From positions 99,942,942 to 100,006,941 of the forward strand of contig CM051455.1 of NCBI GenBank assembly GCA_028274465.1: a stretch of DNA of 64,000 nucleotides, read 5' to 3'. Origin of the DNA: Plantago ovata (taxonomy: Eukaryota; Streptophyta; Magnoliopsida; Lamiales; Plantaginaceae). Below, piece after piece: positions 36,111 to 47,882 of this stretch. Within the stretch, counting starts at the first letter, position 1. Every line of letters begins with the position of its first letter. Both the position numbers and the translations under genes were made by a program. The notes below the pieces were generated by a model. That model worked only from the letters and a program-made list of their open reading frames with translations, made no database searches and was not told where the DNA came from.

Positions 36111-38247
36111 ATGTCTTTAGGAGACGCTCCCTTGCTGAAACTGGAAAACTACGAAAAATGGCGAAACAACATGATGCTACATCTTGAGGCCATTGGTGAT
36201 GAGATGGTCACTGTCATTAATGATGGACCTATCAAGATCACTAAGGTTGAAAGGAGTTTCCTTCACAAGACCACTGAAGCTGGAAAGGAAACTATCTTAG
36301 GCGAACCGGTTGATACCGTTGTGCCAAAACCGAGAGAGGAATGGACTTCCGACGAAGCCAAGAGATTCCGTCTTGATGGCCAAGCAAGAAACATCATCAT
36401 TCGATCAACTCCGGATACCATACAGTGCAAACTGTGGGGTGCTAAAACTGCTAAGGAAGCTTGGAAAATGGTTCAAGATCTTTGTGTTGGATCTGACAAA
36501 ACCAAGGAAAACAAACTTGAAGTACTGAAATTAAAGTTCCAAAACTTTAAACAAGGTACAAACGAGTCACTGGAATACTTGGACTTCAGATTCACAACTC
36601 TTATTAGTGAAATGGCAGCCTTGGGTGTTGGAAATCTTTACTCAGATTCTGAGAAGGTGAAAACCATCATCAGAAGTCTGAATCAAGAATGGATCCACAC
36701 TCAGAATTTCTATTACAATCAAGGAATGCCAGATATTACACCAACAAAGTTGTTCTCTCATCTTGCTACTGTCAACTATGAGACAAAGCAAAGAGAAAAT
36801 GTGTTTGCTGAAAAATCACAAAACATTGCTCTTGCTGCAAAGCCGTCATCTTCTGAAAAAGAAGAATGATAAAGAGCCTGCTGATGAAAATGCTTTGGTT
36901 GTCAAAAACATGAAGAAATTCATCATTAAGGAACTTAAAAGGCGAAAAGCAAAAGAGAAGCTGAAAAAGCATCTTGGTAACAACTACCATAAGTACAAGA
37001 ATGAGACTAGCTCGCTGAACAAGCAAGCTCAGCAAGCAACTTCATCAGAAGAACCAGCAGTTGGAAATGATCTCTGTTTTTACTGCAAAAAGCCTGGACA
37101 CTTCAAAGCTAATTGCCCTTTGCTGAAAGGCAAATCTACTGAAAAAGAAGAAGAAGTTCAAAAGAGCTTTTATTGCTGAAGAAAAGAAGAAGCTTCAAGC
37201 AAAAATCGATGCATTGTGCATTGATACAAGCTCCGAAGACAGTGAGGATGAAAGCTCAGACACTGACGATGAAGAATCCACTCTAGACGTGGAGATTGGC
37301 AAAGAAGTTTGTGGAATAGCTATGGAAGCTTATCCAGATGTGTCAAACTACGAGTTCTGCCTCATGGTCGGTCAGGTAAACAACCCTACCTCTGACTCAG
37401 ACTCAGAAAGTGAAGACGAGATTGACCTTGACAAAATTCAAGGAGAAATCGAAAGATTTGAGAAAACTATGAGCAGACAGCAAGAGAAACTACAGATTGC
37501 TGAAACTCTGACCAAGCAGACTACTGCAAAGTATGTCTTGCTGAAGGAAGAGACAGAAGAAAAGGATGCTGAAATAAGGCGTCTTAAGAAGTTGATTGCT
37601 GAAGCTACAGAGAAGAATTCTCAAATGACATTAGAATTGGAAGAATATCAGTCCTCAATTCTAAAGTTACTTGCTGAAATCCAAGAAATGAAAAAGATGA
37701 AAATCAATTTCAAATCTTATGTTGACGCAAGTAATACGCTGACTGAACAAAATCTTATTTGAGAGATCCATCTCAGAAAGAAGGTTTAGGTGCAACGTAT
37801 GAAGGTGATGACGTAGAAATCTTGAGTAAAGACAAATCACCGATTTCCTTCGTACGTGCTACTGATAGTGGTCAACCAGAACTCTATCAGTTTGGTCAAT
37901 CTAAGGTTGCTGAAACATGCAATCAAGTACCTACGACCATAAAGCCCGCTGTTGCTACTCAAAGTAACAAGACTTTAAAAGGAAAACAGGTTGCTGTGAA
38001 GCAAACTGAAAAGAAGAAGGATGCTGTGAAGCATTCCGCCAAACAAGTTGCTGAAAAGCAATTTGTTAAGTCAAAAGGCAAGATTACTAAAAGTAATCAG
38101 AAGACCTTTGCTGACAAACCTGAATCAAGTAAGGTTGCTGACACAAAAGCTCAGCATTCTCCGAAATGTGGACTCGGTTTCAAAACCAAGCAAAGTCAAC
38201 TTTTCACGAGTATAAGCAAAGTCAGCAAAGATACTTCAAAGAGATGA
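36111..38247 (+). pseudogene. gag: E2 Gag (Sirevirus-like) with coiled coil, frames shifted
   Basis: Same architecture as E1 Gag, but the CGA at codon 18 is intact. UBN2/DUF4219-like core, zinc knuckle CFYCKKPGHFKANC near 37075-37116, acidic 'DSDSESEDEIDLDKI' stretch, then a long coiled coil (about 37430-37700) and a lysine-rich tail with repeated 'AVKQ/AEKQ'. An extra A near 36861 and another near 37142 shift the frame compared with E1. A further change near 37750 gives a stop. Differences from E1 are mostly one-base homopolymer changes, so the true gene may be intact. Confidence 0.83.
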
Positions 38248-38541
38248 ACAAAATCAAGCCTAAGAGTTCTGAAAAGACTCTAAATGCTAGGACTAGAAGG
38301 AACCTTCCTAGAAAGAACTTACTGAAAAGTATGTTCAGCAAAAAGGTCAACCGAGCAAGACACCATATCAGAAAGTGGACTTGATCAGCACGAATCAAAA
38401 GTCTTTCAGCTCAAAACCTCCTAGTTCCTCAGCAAGTAGAAAACAAGTCAAAGTTGAAAAACTTAAGACTTGGGTTTCCACTGGACGCATTCTTGAACAT
38501 GTTAATGGACATCCAATATTGGATAATTAACTTGTTTTCTC

Positions 38542-41397
38542 TTGATTGTGCAGACTTCAGCCACGGAGACAAACGATGCAATCTGGCACTTTGACAGTGG
38601 TTGTGGAAAGCACATGACAGGGAACAAGAATAACCTTATAAACTATAGACGGTGGTCTAAAGGTCCAACAATAAGGTTTGCTGGTGGAGGCTCCGGTTCT
38701 ACAAAAGGCTATGGTGACGTGAAGTTAGGATGCATAACCATTACTGGAGTTCTTTATGTCAAAAATCTTAAGTTTAATCTTTTCAGCATGAGTCAGTTTG
38801 CTGACAAAGGATACTTCATCAAAATCAAAAGTGATGAATGTAAACTTATAGATTTCGAGACTAAAAAGGTTATTATGATTGCAAGAAGATCAGGAGGCTT
38901 GTACACCGTAGATTGGTCTTCAGCAATCGTTGAAAAATGCCTTGTCTCAGATCACGATTGCCTTGCTGAAAAAGCATGGTTATGGCATAAACGAACAAGT
39001 CATCTAAACTTCAAGACGCTGAATAAGCTGTCTAAAAAGGCACTTGTAGTTGGATTACCTAAGGTTACTTTTAAGAAGGATGGTGTTTGCAATGCATGTC
39101 AGCAAGGAAAGCAAACCAAATCTTCTTTCAAGAACAAGGCAGTACCGTCAACTACAAAACCTTTACAACTCTTGCACATGGACTTGTTTGAATCGTCTTC
39201 AACAAGCTATGCTGGTAAGAAGTATGGTCTGGTCGTGGTGGATGACTATTCAAGATTCACTTGGGTAGTATTCATCAAGCACAAATCTGAAACTAGGACT
39301 GAAATACCTAACTTGCTGAATAAGCTTGAAGTCATGAAAAATGACAAGGTAAAGTCATAAGGACAGACCATGGTACTGAGTTTGTAAACCAGTACATAAC
39401 AGAGTATTGCACCTCAAAAGGCATACAACATCAGTTATCCTCAGTAAGGACACCACAGCAAAACGGTGTTGCTGAACGGAAGAATCGTACCCTGAAAGAA
39501 GCCGCAAGAACAATGCTTGCTGACACTGAAATAAGTGAGGCTTACTGGGTTGAAGCGATTAATACCGCCTGTTACACTCAAAACAGATGTTTGATTACTA
39601 AGGAATACAACAAAACTCCCTATGAATTGTTTGTTGGAAGACCTCCTAATATCACTCATCTAAGAGTATTTGGTTGCAAGTGTTTCGTTCTTAATAACGG
39701 TAGAGAATACCTAAGAACATTTCAACCAAAGGCAGACGAAGCGATATTTTTCGGTTACTCCTTGCACAGTAAAGCTTATAGAATTTACAACAAAAAGGCA
39801 CAAAAGATCGAAGAATCAGTGCATGTTGTATTCTACAAAAAGACACAAGGAGTGCCTGCTGAAGAAGAAATATCAGAATGTATGAAAAAGTTAATCATAC
39901 ATGAGCAAAGAACTGAATCTAATGCTAGGCAAATCAAGTCAATTGAACTAAATGATGATTCTGACAATGACTCTCCTCCCACAAGTCATGACAAGATAAA
40001 TATAGTTCACGACAAGGAATTTTCAGCAAAATACGCAGTTGCTCCGGAAGATGCTGAAACTACGCAACCTCCAGTGCCTGCTGATGAACTACCACAATCA
40101 AGCAATGCTGAACAAGCAGTTGCTGATGAACCAATTTCAGCAGAGACACAAAATCCCAGTAGTACTGAACAAGTACATACTGAAGAGTCACATGCTGATG
40201 AGCAAACATATCCTGATCCAATAAGCAGAAACCTGTTAATAAATGGATTAGAGATCATCCCTCTACGGATATGATTGGCGATATTAATAAACGCCAAGTG
40301 ACTAGATCAAAAGCATCTACTACTCATGGACTTGCTGAAGAAGCAACTGTCGTAGAAGTAGAATCATTGTTCTCTTGCTTTGTTTCAGAAATTGAACCTA
40401 AAACCATAGAACAAGCTTTAAAGCATTCTGAATGGATAAAGGTAATGAAAGAAGAACTGGATCAATTCGAAAGGAACAAAGTCTGGAAACTTGTACCACT
40501 TGCTGAAGGCAAGAAAGCTATTGGTACAAAGTGGATGTTCAGAAACAAGCTGAGTGAGTCTGGTGAAGTAACAAGAAATAAAGCACGTTTAGTTGCTCAA
40601 GGTTACTATCAGACTGAAGGATTGGACTATGATGAGTCTTATGCTCCAGTTGCAAGATTGGATGCGAAAGATCCCCGAGTGTTGGTACCAAATTGGGCTA
40701 TACTAAAGAAGATAAAAGTGTTGAAGAACACAAGTATAGGAAGCTCATTGGTTCCTTGTTGTATTTAACAGCAAGTAGACCTGACATTCAGTATGCTATT
40801 TGTGTGTGTGCAAGATTCCAATCTGATCCAAGAGAATCACACTACAAAAAGGCAATCAAGATACTGAAATATGTCAAAGGTACAGTCAATGTTGGATTAT
40901 GGTATCCTAAAGATTTTGGACTAGAATTGGTTGGTTATTCTGATGCTGATCATGGAGGATCAACTCTTGATAGAAAAAGTACCTCTCGAACTTGTCAGTT
41001 TTTGGGTACTAGATTAATATCATGGTTCAGCAAGAAGCAAACCTGTGTTGCCAATTCATCCACTGAATCCGAATACATTGCAGCTGGTTGTTGCACAGCT
41101 CAAATCCTATGGATTCAGCAACAATTAAGAGATTATGGTATTTCTGCAAAGAAAACACCAATCTTTTGTGATAATACAAGTGCTATTGCTATCACGCAAA
41201 ATCCTAAGTTTCACTCTAGGACTGAGCACATTGATATTAGACATCATTTCATTAGAGATCATGTGGAAAAAGGAGATATTGAGGTTGTGAAAGTAGGTAC
41301 TGATGATCAACTTGTTGACATCTTTACCAAGGCCCTACCAGATAATAGGTTCGCAATGCTAAGGTATAACCTTGGATTGATTGAACTACCTCAATAA
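38542..41397 (+). pseudogene. pol: E2 Pol: protease, integrase, RNase H; reverse transcriptase core deleted
   Basis: Protease 'WHFDSGCGKHMTG', GAG-pre-integrase, and integrase with the D..D..E residues seen in E1. RT starts with '[18 protein letters not shown]' and '[18 protein letters not shown]', but after 'YAPVARLDA' it jumps within about 25 bases to '[19 protein letters not shown]', which normally stands some 200 residues later. The YVDD box is absent. RNase H is complete ('GYSDADHGGSTLDRKSTS', 'ESEYIAAGCC', 'DNTSAIAI', 'HIDIRHHFI') and ends at 41395-41397. A missing A at 39351-39353 compared with E1 shifts the integrase frame. RT would have to come from another element. Confidence 0.88.
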
Positions 41398-41404
41398 AAG
41401 ATAC

Positions 41405-41775
41405 ATTTGGCAGAATGCTGAAACAGATATTCAGCAAGCTAAAGTATTCTTACTTAAAAGCTCCATCCATTAATTTATTCTAAGAAATGATAGGTCACTA
41501 CATGATTGCTGAAACAGGCATTCAACAAGTAATTCCTTCAAAACGGGTATTTGTTAGGAAACTTGATCACTTGCTGAGACAGGCACTCAGTAAGAGAAAA
41601 ACCTTAAGGATTGCTGAAACGGGCATTCAGACAATCAAAGATACTGAAACAGGTATTCAAGTATCAAGGGAATATTCTGAGACGGGAACTCAGAAAAAGA
41701 GCAAAACTCATTTCTCAGATTTTACCAAAGGATATCTCAAGTACAAAAGAATTTACTGATACGGGAAATCAGAAA
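41405..41775 (+). repeat. degenerate repeats of GCTGAAACRGGYATTCA type after pol
   Basis: About seven imperfect copies of an 18-24 base unit (near 41415, 41504, 41570, 41609, 41641, 41671 and 41757). In one frame they read as repeats of (A)ETGIQ. Also present, damaged, in E1 (20739-21100). Confidence 0.75.
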
Positions 41776-41810
41776 TATCTTTTAAACTTAAGAAAATATG
41801 AGATATCTAA

Positions 41811-41822
41811 GTAAGGGGGAAC
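41811..41822 (+). other. internal polypurine-tract-like GTAAGGGGGAAC
   Basis: A second purine tract about 6 kb upstream of the one at the 3' LTR. Repeated polypurine tracts after pol are described for Sireviruses. A role as extra plus-strand primer is inference. Confidence 0.5.
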
Positions 41823-42160
41823 TTTCAGCAAGTATCTAGGCTATTTATGCAAACTCGCTGAAAAGATTCTTGTCTATTTCAGCAAGCAATCTAGTCCCTT
41901 AAAACTCGGTAAAATCAATTTGTGACGTTAATCGGGCACAGATAAACTCGTAATAATCATGACATGAAATACAATCGTGGCAATTGATTAAAAGGAGTTA
42001 TTGATCTAACGTTTAACAAAACAAAGAGAGAGAGTGCTCTGACGGTTTTAGTTAGTGGGCCACTACGCATTCAATGCAAAGGCTCCACTAACGCCTTTGT
42101 TTCTCTGTTTTACCCTTTCTGAGAGCTCAAATCGATTGAGTTTCTCACACATCAGTGACA

Positions 42161-42200
42161 CTATATAAAGAAGGAGTTAGAGAAATGACAAAATTCTTTA
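42161..42200 (+). promoter_or_regulatory. internal TATA box upstream of the accessory gene
   Basis: CTATATAAAG at 42161-42170, about 135 bases before the ATG at 42304. The implied leader is of ordinary length and the ATG context is AAAGAAATGG. This suggests the accessory gene is transcribed from its own promoter. Confidence 0.5.
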
Positions 42201-44384
42201 ACTCACATTTCCTTTCTCTGCAAATTTTAGCCTGAATCTACTGTACCTCCGGTAAAAAAGCAAACTATCTTTTTCGTACACATTCTCTTCTCTATAAAAA
42301 GAAATGGCACCAAAGAGACAGTTCTCCAACACCTCCAAGTCGTCTAAGGTTGACAGTGCTGAGAAACGCACTGCTCCGGTGACTACTCCGGTATCAAACA
42401 CAACGAAAGTTGTGTTGAAAAACGATAGAATCTCTGAAAAACCTATGCCTCCTTCATATCTTGACACTGCAAAGTGTGAGATGATGATGCAATGGGGTGG
42501 ATTTGCAAAACAGAAGTATATTCGATACTTCTATGAACAAGAACTTGACGATGAAAATAAAGAGGCGCTTGAATTTATCAAGCAGCAAGGCCTCATGAAT
42601 TTTATAACTGCTCACACTAAGCAAATGAGTATGTTGGACACAATGGAGTTCTACAATAATGCAGAAATTCAGTCCCTAACTGATAGTAAAGGAGTCACTG
42701 AAAAAGTGATCTTTACTACAGTTCAGAACACGCAAATCGTCCTGAAATGGACTGATTTAGCGGAAATCTTTCAGATTCCAACCACTGGAACTAAAGATGA
42801 CGTCACTGCCATTGACGAAGAAATTGAAGCCTTCTACAGTGACGTCAGAAATGAGAAAATGAAGAAAGGAGAGATTGCTCCCGTGACTTGGACAAAGCAC
42901 GTTAAGAGGAAGCATCTCTGCCATTCACTTGGTCTAGTAGCTCTGCTACTGATTAAAGTTTTGGACTCCCAAGTTGGAGGAATAGACCAAGTAGGCCTGA
43001 GAAGGTGGACGCTGCTGATGCATATCCATGAAAACAAAACGGAACTTAACTGGGCTAAGTACATTTTCAACAGGCTTGTTGATTGTCTCACTAAGTTCAA
43101 GGTTAAGGTGGAAGACAACAAGGTCTCACCTTCCTTTCTAGTTATGTATGGAATAAAGATATGCTATATCCTTGAACATTTCAGGATTCAGCTGAGAAAC
43201 CCATTGCCAATCAAGAAATCTGTATGCAATGTGGGAAGATCCTTCTACAAGCAGAATATACCTAAGATTGCTGTCAAGAAACTTGAAAAATCTAAGAAGA
43301 CAACAGCTGCAGATGTTGTCAGCACAAGTCAGCAAGAAAGGTATACAACAGCTGCAAATGTCACCACTCAGCAACTTAGAGATGAAACTGTTGTAGATGG
43401 TGGTGACAAAGATGAAACTGCTCTAGATGGTGATCATGCTGACACCACTACTCTTGTTGCTGAAAATGCAACTACTGACGCCTCTGCTGGGAAACTCGAA
43501 AAATCAAAGAAGAAAAAGAGGAAAGCTAATGATGACACTCAGACTGCAGCGTCATCAGCAAACCCTGTCCCAAAGAGGAAAAGGACAAGTAACAAAAGGA
43601 AGAAAACACTGGCTCGCAAGTCGGTACCTATTGTCCATGACCTCTCAGACAATTCCCAGACAATTGCTGAAACGCAAGTTCCAGTAGATGTTGACAAGGT
43701 AGTTACTGAAGCCTATGTCAGCAACATTGAAGTGTTTGCGGAAGCCTTCAATGATCGACTCAATGTTGATCCCTCTATTGAGAACAGACCACAAGGCAGT
43801 GGAAATGAAATTCCTGCCCAAGTCCCGGATATCTACATTGTAGATAATCTAGATGATCAAACTCTGGAACCAGCAAGTGATATTGCTGCTGAACTGAGAA
43901 CTGCGGCACTTGTTGATGCTGCTGAAAAGATGGTTGCTGAACAAGCAACTCATCAAGTTGCTGAAACCACAGTTGCTGAAGAACTAGTTGCTGAGACAAT
44001 AATGGTTCAAGTTCCAGAAGTTGCTGAAGAAACACAAGAAGCATTATTCAACGACGCATCTCGTCATGCTGAGAATACTGGCCCAAGTTCACCCAAGACA
44101 TCAATTGACAAAGTCCAGCTTGTACTGGAAGCTATAAGCCAACAAATGGAATTGGATATTGAAGAATCATCCAACAAATCCATTGATGTCTTTATGACAA
44201 GCAGTGAGCTTAAAGGTCAAGATGCTTCTGCTCAACTTGTCATTTCAGAGACAAGGGAGATTGCTGAAACGCACAGCTTTCTCAAACAGAGCAAGCCAAG
44301 ACGTCTGCTGAAGAAACAGTCCAAGAAAATGAAGAAACTATTAATGCTGAAAGGACTGAGCCACAACCTGTCCTTCTTCAGCAG

Positions 44385-44759
44385 GTAGATAACTCAACCA
44401 TCAGTAAAACTTCACTTTCTGAAACTTATTCTTTTGCAAATATTATGATATCTCTACAGACTTCTCAAGATGCAAGTCAGATGGTTGCTGAAGCCTCTGC
44501 ACCAGAATCAACACTCCCTGCTCAGCAGGTAGTTAACGTTTTTGGTAATAAAACTAAGTTTGACAGCTTAGTACTTGTGTCTAACTCATATTTATTTCAG
44601 GATGAACAAATGGAGGATCCTACTCAAGCTCCTCAAGGAATGGAAATTGTACAACATAAGCTTGCTGAATCTCAGCAGGTAATTCATGTTTCAGCTTGGA
44701 ACTCTAAAGCAATTATCCATATCCAAACCTCTCCTGATCTAAATATTGTTCTTTTTCAG
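44385..44759 (+). other. three in-frame intron-like segments in the accessory gene
   Basis: 44385-44459 (75 nt), 44529-44600 (72 nt) and 44679-44759 (81 nt). Each follows CAGCAG, starts GTA, is T-rich near its end and finishes CAG. All begin on a codon boundary, are multiples of three and contain no in-frame stop, so spliced and unspliced RNAs would both be coding. Confidence 0.55.
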
Positions 44760-45680
44760 GCTCTAAAGGAGACCACTGAAGTGGTGCACATCACTGAAGA
44801 TTCTCAAGTGAGTTCAGAGGAACTTTACTTGAACTTCAAGAGAACAACCTTGTCAAGAGTTGCTAAGTCTGTCATCAATTGGCAAAGGTACAGAAGGATG
44901 GACTTTTCTGATCTCCATCTTCATCTATCAAATGAGAAAAAGAGATCTTCTCTGCTGAAGCTAGAGACGTTTGTCCACTCCATACTTCCTGAAGACATGT
45001 CATATTCTCAGCTAATGAGCTCGAATCTGATTGCTCAAATCAGAGAGAATATGAAGGCAAAATTCAAGAGTGCCTCTCCAGCTGAACAAGCTGTGATGCT
45101 CAAGGGTTTATTTGTACCCGTGGTGGCTGATCCCCACAAAATCAATGAGGAAGAGGAAGTATCGAGTGTTGCTCTATACAAACATCTTGAGCTAGTCATT
45201 CTGACTGATGATGATGAAGAGGAAGAAGATGAAAACATCCCTACTGATCCCAGTGATGATGAAGGGAAAGATTCAAAGGACAAAAAGGATGACGATGATG
45301 ACAATCAAGGTCCAAGTCCTGATGCTGGTGGACTAAAATTGACAGTTGCTGAAACTGAACCACAAGACAATCAGCAAGCTGAACAACCACAACCTGAGCA
45401 TGAATCTCAACCTGCTCCTGCTAATGCTGAAAATCAAGCACCTGTACAAGGTGCTGATACTGAAGAAGAATATGCCAGAAAACGGGCTGCCTTGAAACAT
45501 GGCAAAAGCCAACTTTCTGATGCCAAGGTCGCTGATGCAAACCTTGATGATGAAGATGAAATGGATGAAGATTACCAACGCGCTCTACAAAACAGTCTCA
45601 TGATCCATGCAAGACATACACAGGATCTAGAAATTGGTCAATCTTCAGGAGTAAAACCAAAGGAAGTCCCCTCCCTTCCA

Positions 45681-45878
45681 CTAACTACTGTCGAAACTCC
45701 AGTAATTGAGTCTCAAACGTTGCCCTCAGCAACTATTCAATTAAAACTAACTACTGGCGAAACTCCAGTACTTGAGTCTCAAACGTTGCCCTCAGCAACT
45801 ACTCAATTAAAACTAACTACTGGTGAAACTCCAGTTGTTGAGTCTGAAGTGTTGCCATCAGCAACCACTCAACCAAAA
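45681..45878 (+). repeat. three tandem 66-bp coding repeats in the accessory gene
   Basis: Units start at 45681, 45747 and 45813. Each encodes a 22-residue unit containing 'ETPV.ES..LPSATTQ'. The period of 66 keeps the frame. Confidence 0.85.
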
Positions 45879-47618
45879 GGAAATGAAGCTACTGACTTAG
45901 GTTCCTAGGTTGCTGACCTTGATGCATCTGAGGATGACGATGATCTATCAGCAAATGAGGATGAAAACTCAAAGAGAGACCCAAAAGTGGTTGAAATCCC
46001 TCCTCCTGATTATATAAATGATGTAGACGATGATTTGAGAGGAGAATTGCTGATGAAAGATGATCAGATTGCTTCAGAACTGAAAGTTCATTCCTTGACC
46101 CCAAACCTAGTGCCGTTTCCACGAGTTGAGGAGTTTACTCCTAGAATTTTGGCACTGAAGAAAGTCCATGATGCCTGCAAAGCAGAAGATGAGGCATTGC
46201 TTGCTGAGAACCCACTTGACATTGGGAAAATATTGGCTACAGTGCTGTGACGCACTACTACTCTTACAATAGCTCAGAAAGACATCAGTCTTTATCACAA
46301 GAGCTATGAAGAAGATGTAAGTCAAGCACTCCGGCTCGCAAAGACCGCTCTAGTAAAGGCTCAGACTTTCATGGAAGACAAGGCCGCAACAGAGAAAAGA
46401 CATGAAGAGAACATGGTGAGTATTCAAAAAGAGTTGTCAAAAATGACTTCTGATCAGCAACATATCATCATGAAATACAACAGCTTAAGTACTCTTGCTG
46501 AAAACTGCAATGAGTTCTATTCTCTGCACATCACTCCGATGTTGCAATCCATGTCTAAGGGGGAAAAGAGAAGTACAAGAAAAAGAACCCAAACCCCTCC
46601 TACTGTTGATGAGCCACTGCCCATAGAACCTCTTGCTGAAAAAGAGCAAAGTTCTAAAAGGCAAGCAGAATCTGAGTTAAATTCAGCAAGTCCCAAAAAG
46701 AGAAAAACTGCTGCTAAAACTCAAGGTTATTGCCACACTGAAAGTCATCAAGATCTGAATGAAGATGATGATGATGACAATCAAACAATAGCTCAAGCCA
46801 TAAGAGCTAGACCTTTAACAGCCTTAACTCCGTCTGGCCATTCAAAGCATTTCTCTTCTGACTCAAGATCTTCAGCAAGAGATCAAGACAATGCAAAGTC
46901 AAGAAGAAGAAGGCAAAGACAGGAAGAAAAGAGGCTGGCTAGCATTGCTATTGGCTCCGGCATCGAGTATACAAAGACCAGTAATGATGAAACCACTCAG
47001 AATGTGATCAGAAACATTCATGGTTGTTGGATCTTAAAGCTGGAAGACTTGCTGGTAAATGAGTTCTTTCCTACAGCCATATTGAACCAAATGTTCACAT
47101 GGATTGAACTCAAGGTAAAAAGGAAACAAAGGGATGAGTCCCTTCCAAGAAATATTGCTGGGAGATGGTTGAATCTTGAAGTCTCAGTAAGAAGAACTGC
47201 AATTGGTAAGTCTATAAGACAAGAACCAGATTTGATAAAACCAGTTGGCATTGCTTATTACTCTGATCCAGTGACCAAGAAAACAAAGAAGAGACTTGGA
47301 TTGATTCCTTATGAGTATTTCTATCTCACTGCTAAGGATCAAGAAGAAGATCTTCTCTGGCTAAGAAAGATTCATCCTAAAAGCATTTCAGATACACAGC
47401 TTCTCCATGCCAGCAATTGGGGCATGCATTTGTGGGTAACTCATTACATGGAAATGAATGCTGAAAAGCATCATCATACTGCCTGCAAAAATGCAAGGAT
47501 TCTTCAATTACAAGTCCGTAGGCTACTTGAGAACTACGAAAAGGACTGTGTTGAATTCACTACACTTGCTGAGAAGAGTGTAAGAGAGATTTTGAGAAGA
47601 TCCTCTGGAAGAGTTTAA

Positions 47619-47867
47619 CTCTCTGTAATAGTTTTTGTTAAAGTTTTTATTTGCTGATTTCGTTTAGTTATCTTTGTTCTTTCCTGTAAACTTCTGAAAG
47701 ATAACTATCAGCAATGAAGTTTTTGACTCTTATTGGTTTTTTATTATGCAATTTACTTATGCTTACTGTTTAATTATTCAAGTATGCTTGCATTAATCAA
47801 CTTATTTATTCAACATCAAAAACCTCTAAAAGGGTAACAATTAATTTAGCCATGGATTGCTAACATC
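47619..47867 (+). other. 3' untranslated region of accessory gene / element tail
   Basis: Non-coding, T-rich, with further TTGCTGA-type words. It leads into the polypurine tract. Confidence 0.5.
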
Positions 47868-47882
47868 AAAAAGGGGGAAATT
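47868..47882 (+). other. polypurine tract of E1/E2 family
   Basis: AAAAAGGGGGAAATT immediately before the TGTTACGAAAC start of LTR3. Confidence 0.85.

Larger units (their letters stand above)
42304..47618 (+). pseudogene. giant Sirevirus accessory protein gene (about 1,770 codons), interrupted in this copy
   Basis: One reading frame from ATG 42304 to stop 47616-47618, broken by a one-A loss at 44284-44286, TAG at 45906-45908 (CAG expected) and TGA at 46248-46250 (CGA expected). Residues about 50-310 are globular and resemble the 'putative plant transposon protein' domain seen near plant retroelements. Next come basic clusters resembling nuclear localisation signals ('KKKKRKA', 'KRKRTSNKRKK'). 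A Val-Ala-Glu-rich stretch, acidic tracts (about 45200-45310), three 22-residue repeats (45681-45878), a helical segment (about 46250-46560) and a second globular region (about 47010-47610) follow. It contains no obvious signal peptide or membrane segment, unlike env-like genes. Function unknown; it sits where Sireviruses carry their extra ORF. Confidence 0.7.

Noticed and set aside
38520..38554. Intron acceptor-like TTGATTGTGCAG just before E2 protease
   Set aside because: No convincing donor at a reasonable distance upstream; the stop codons between gag and pol may be decay or a normal frame boundary.
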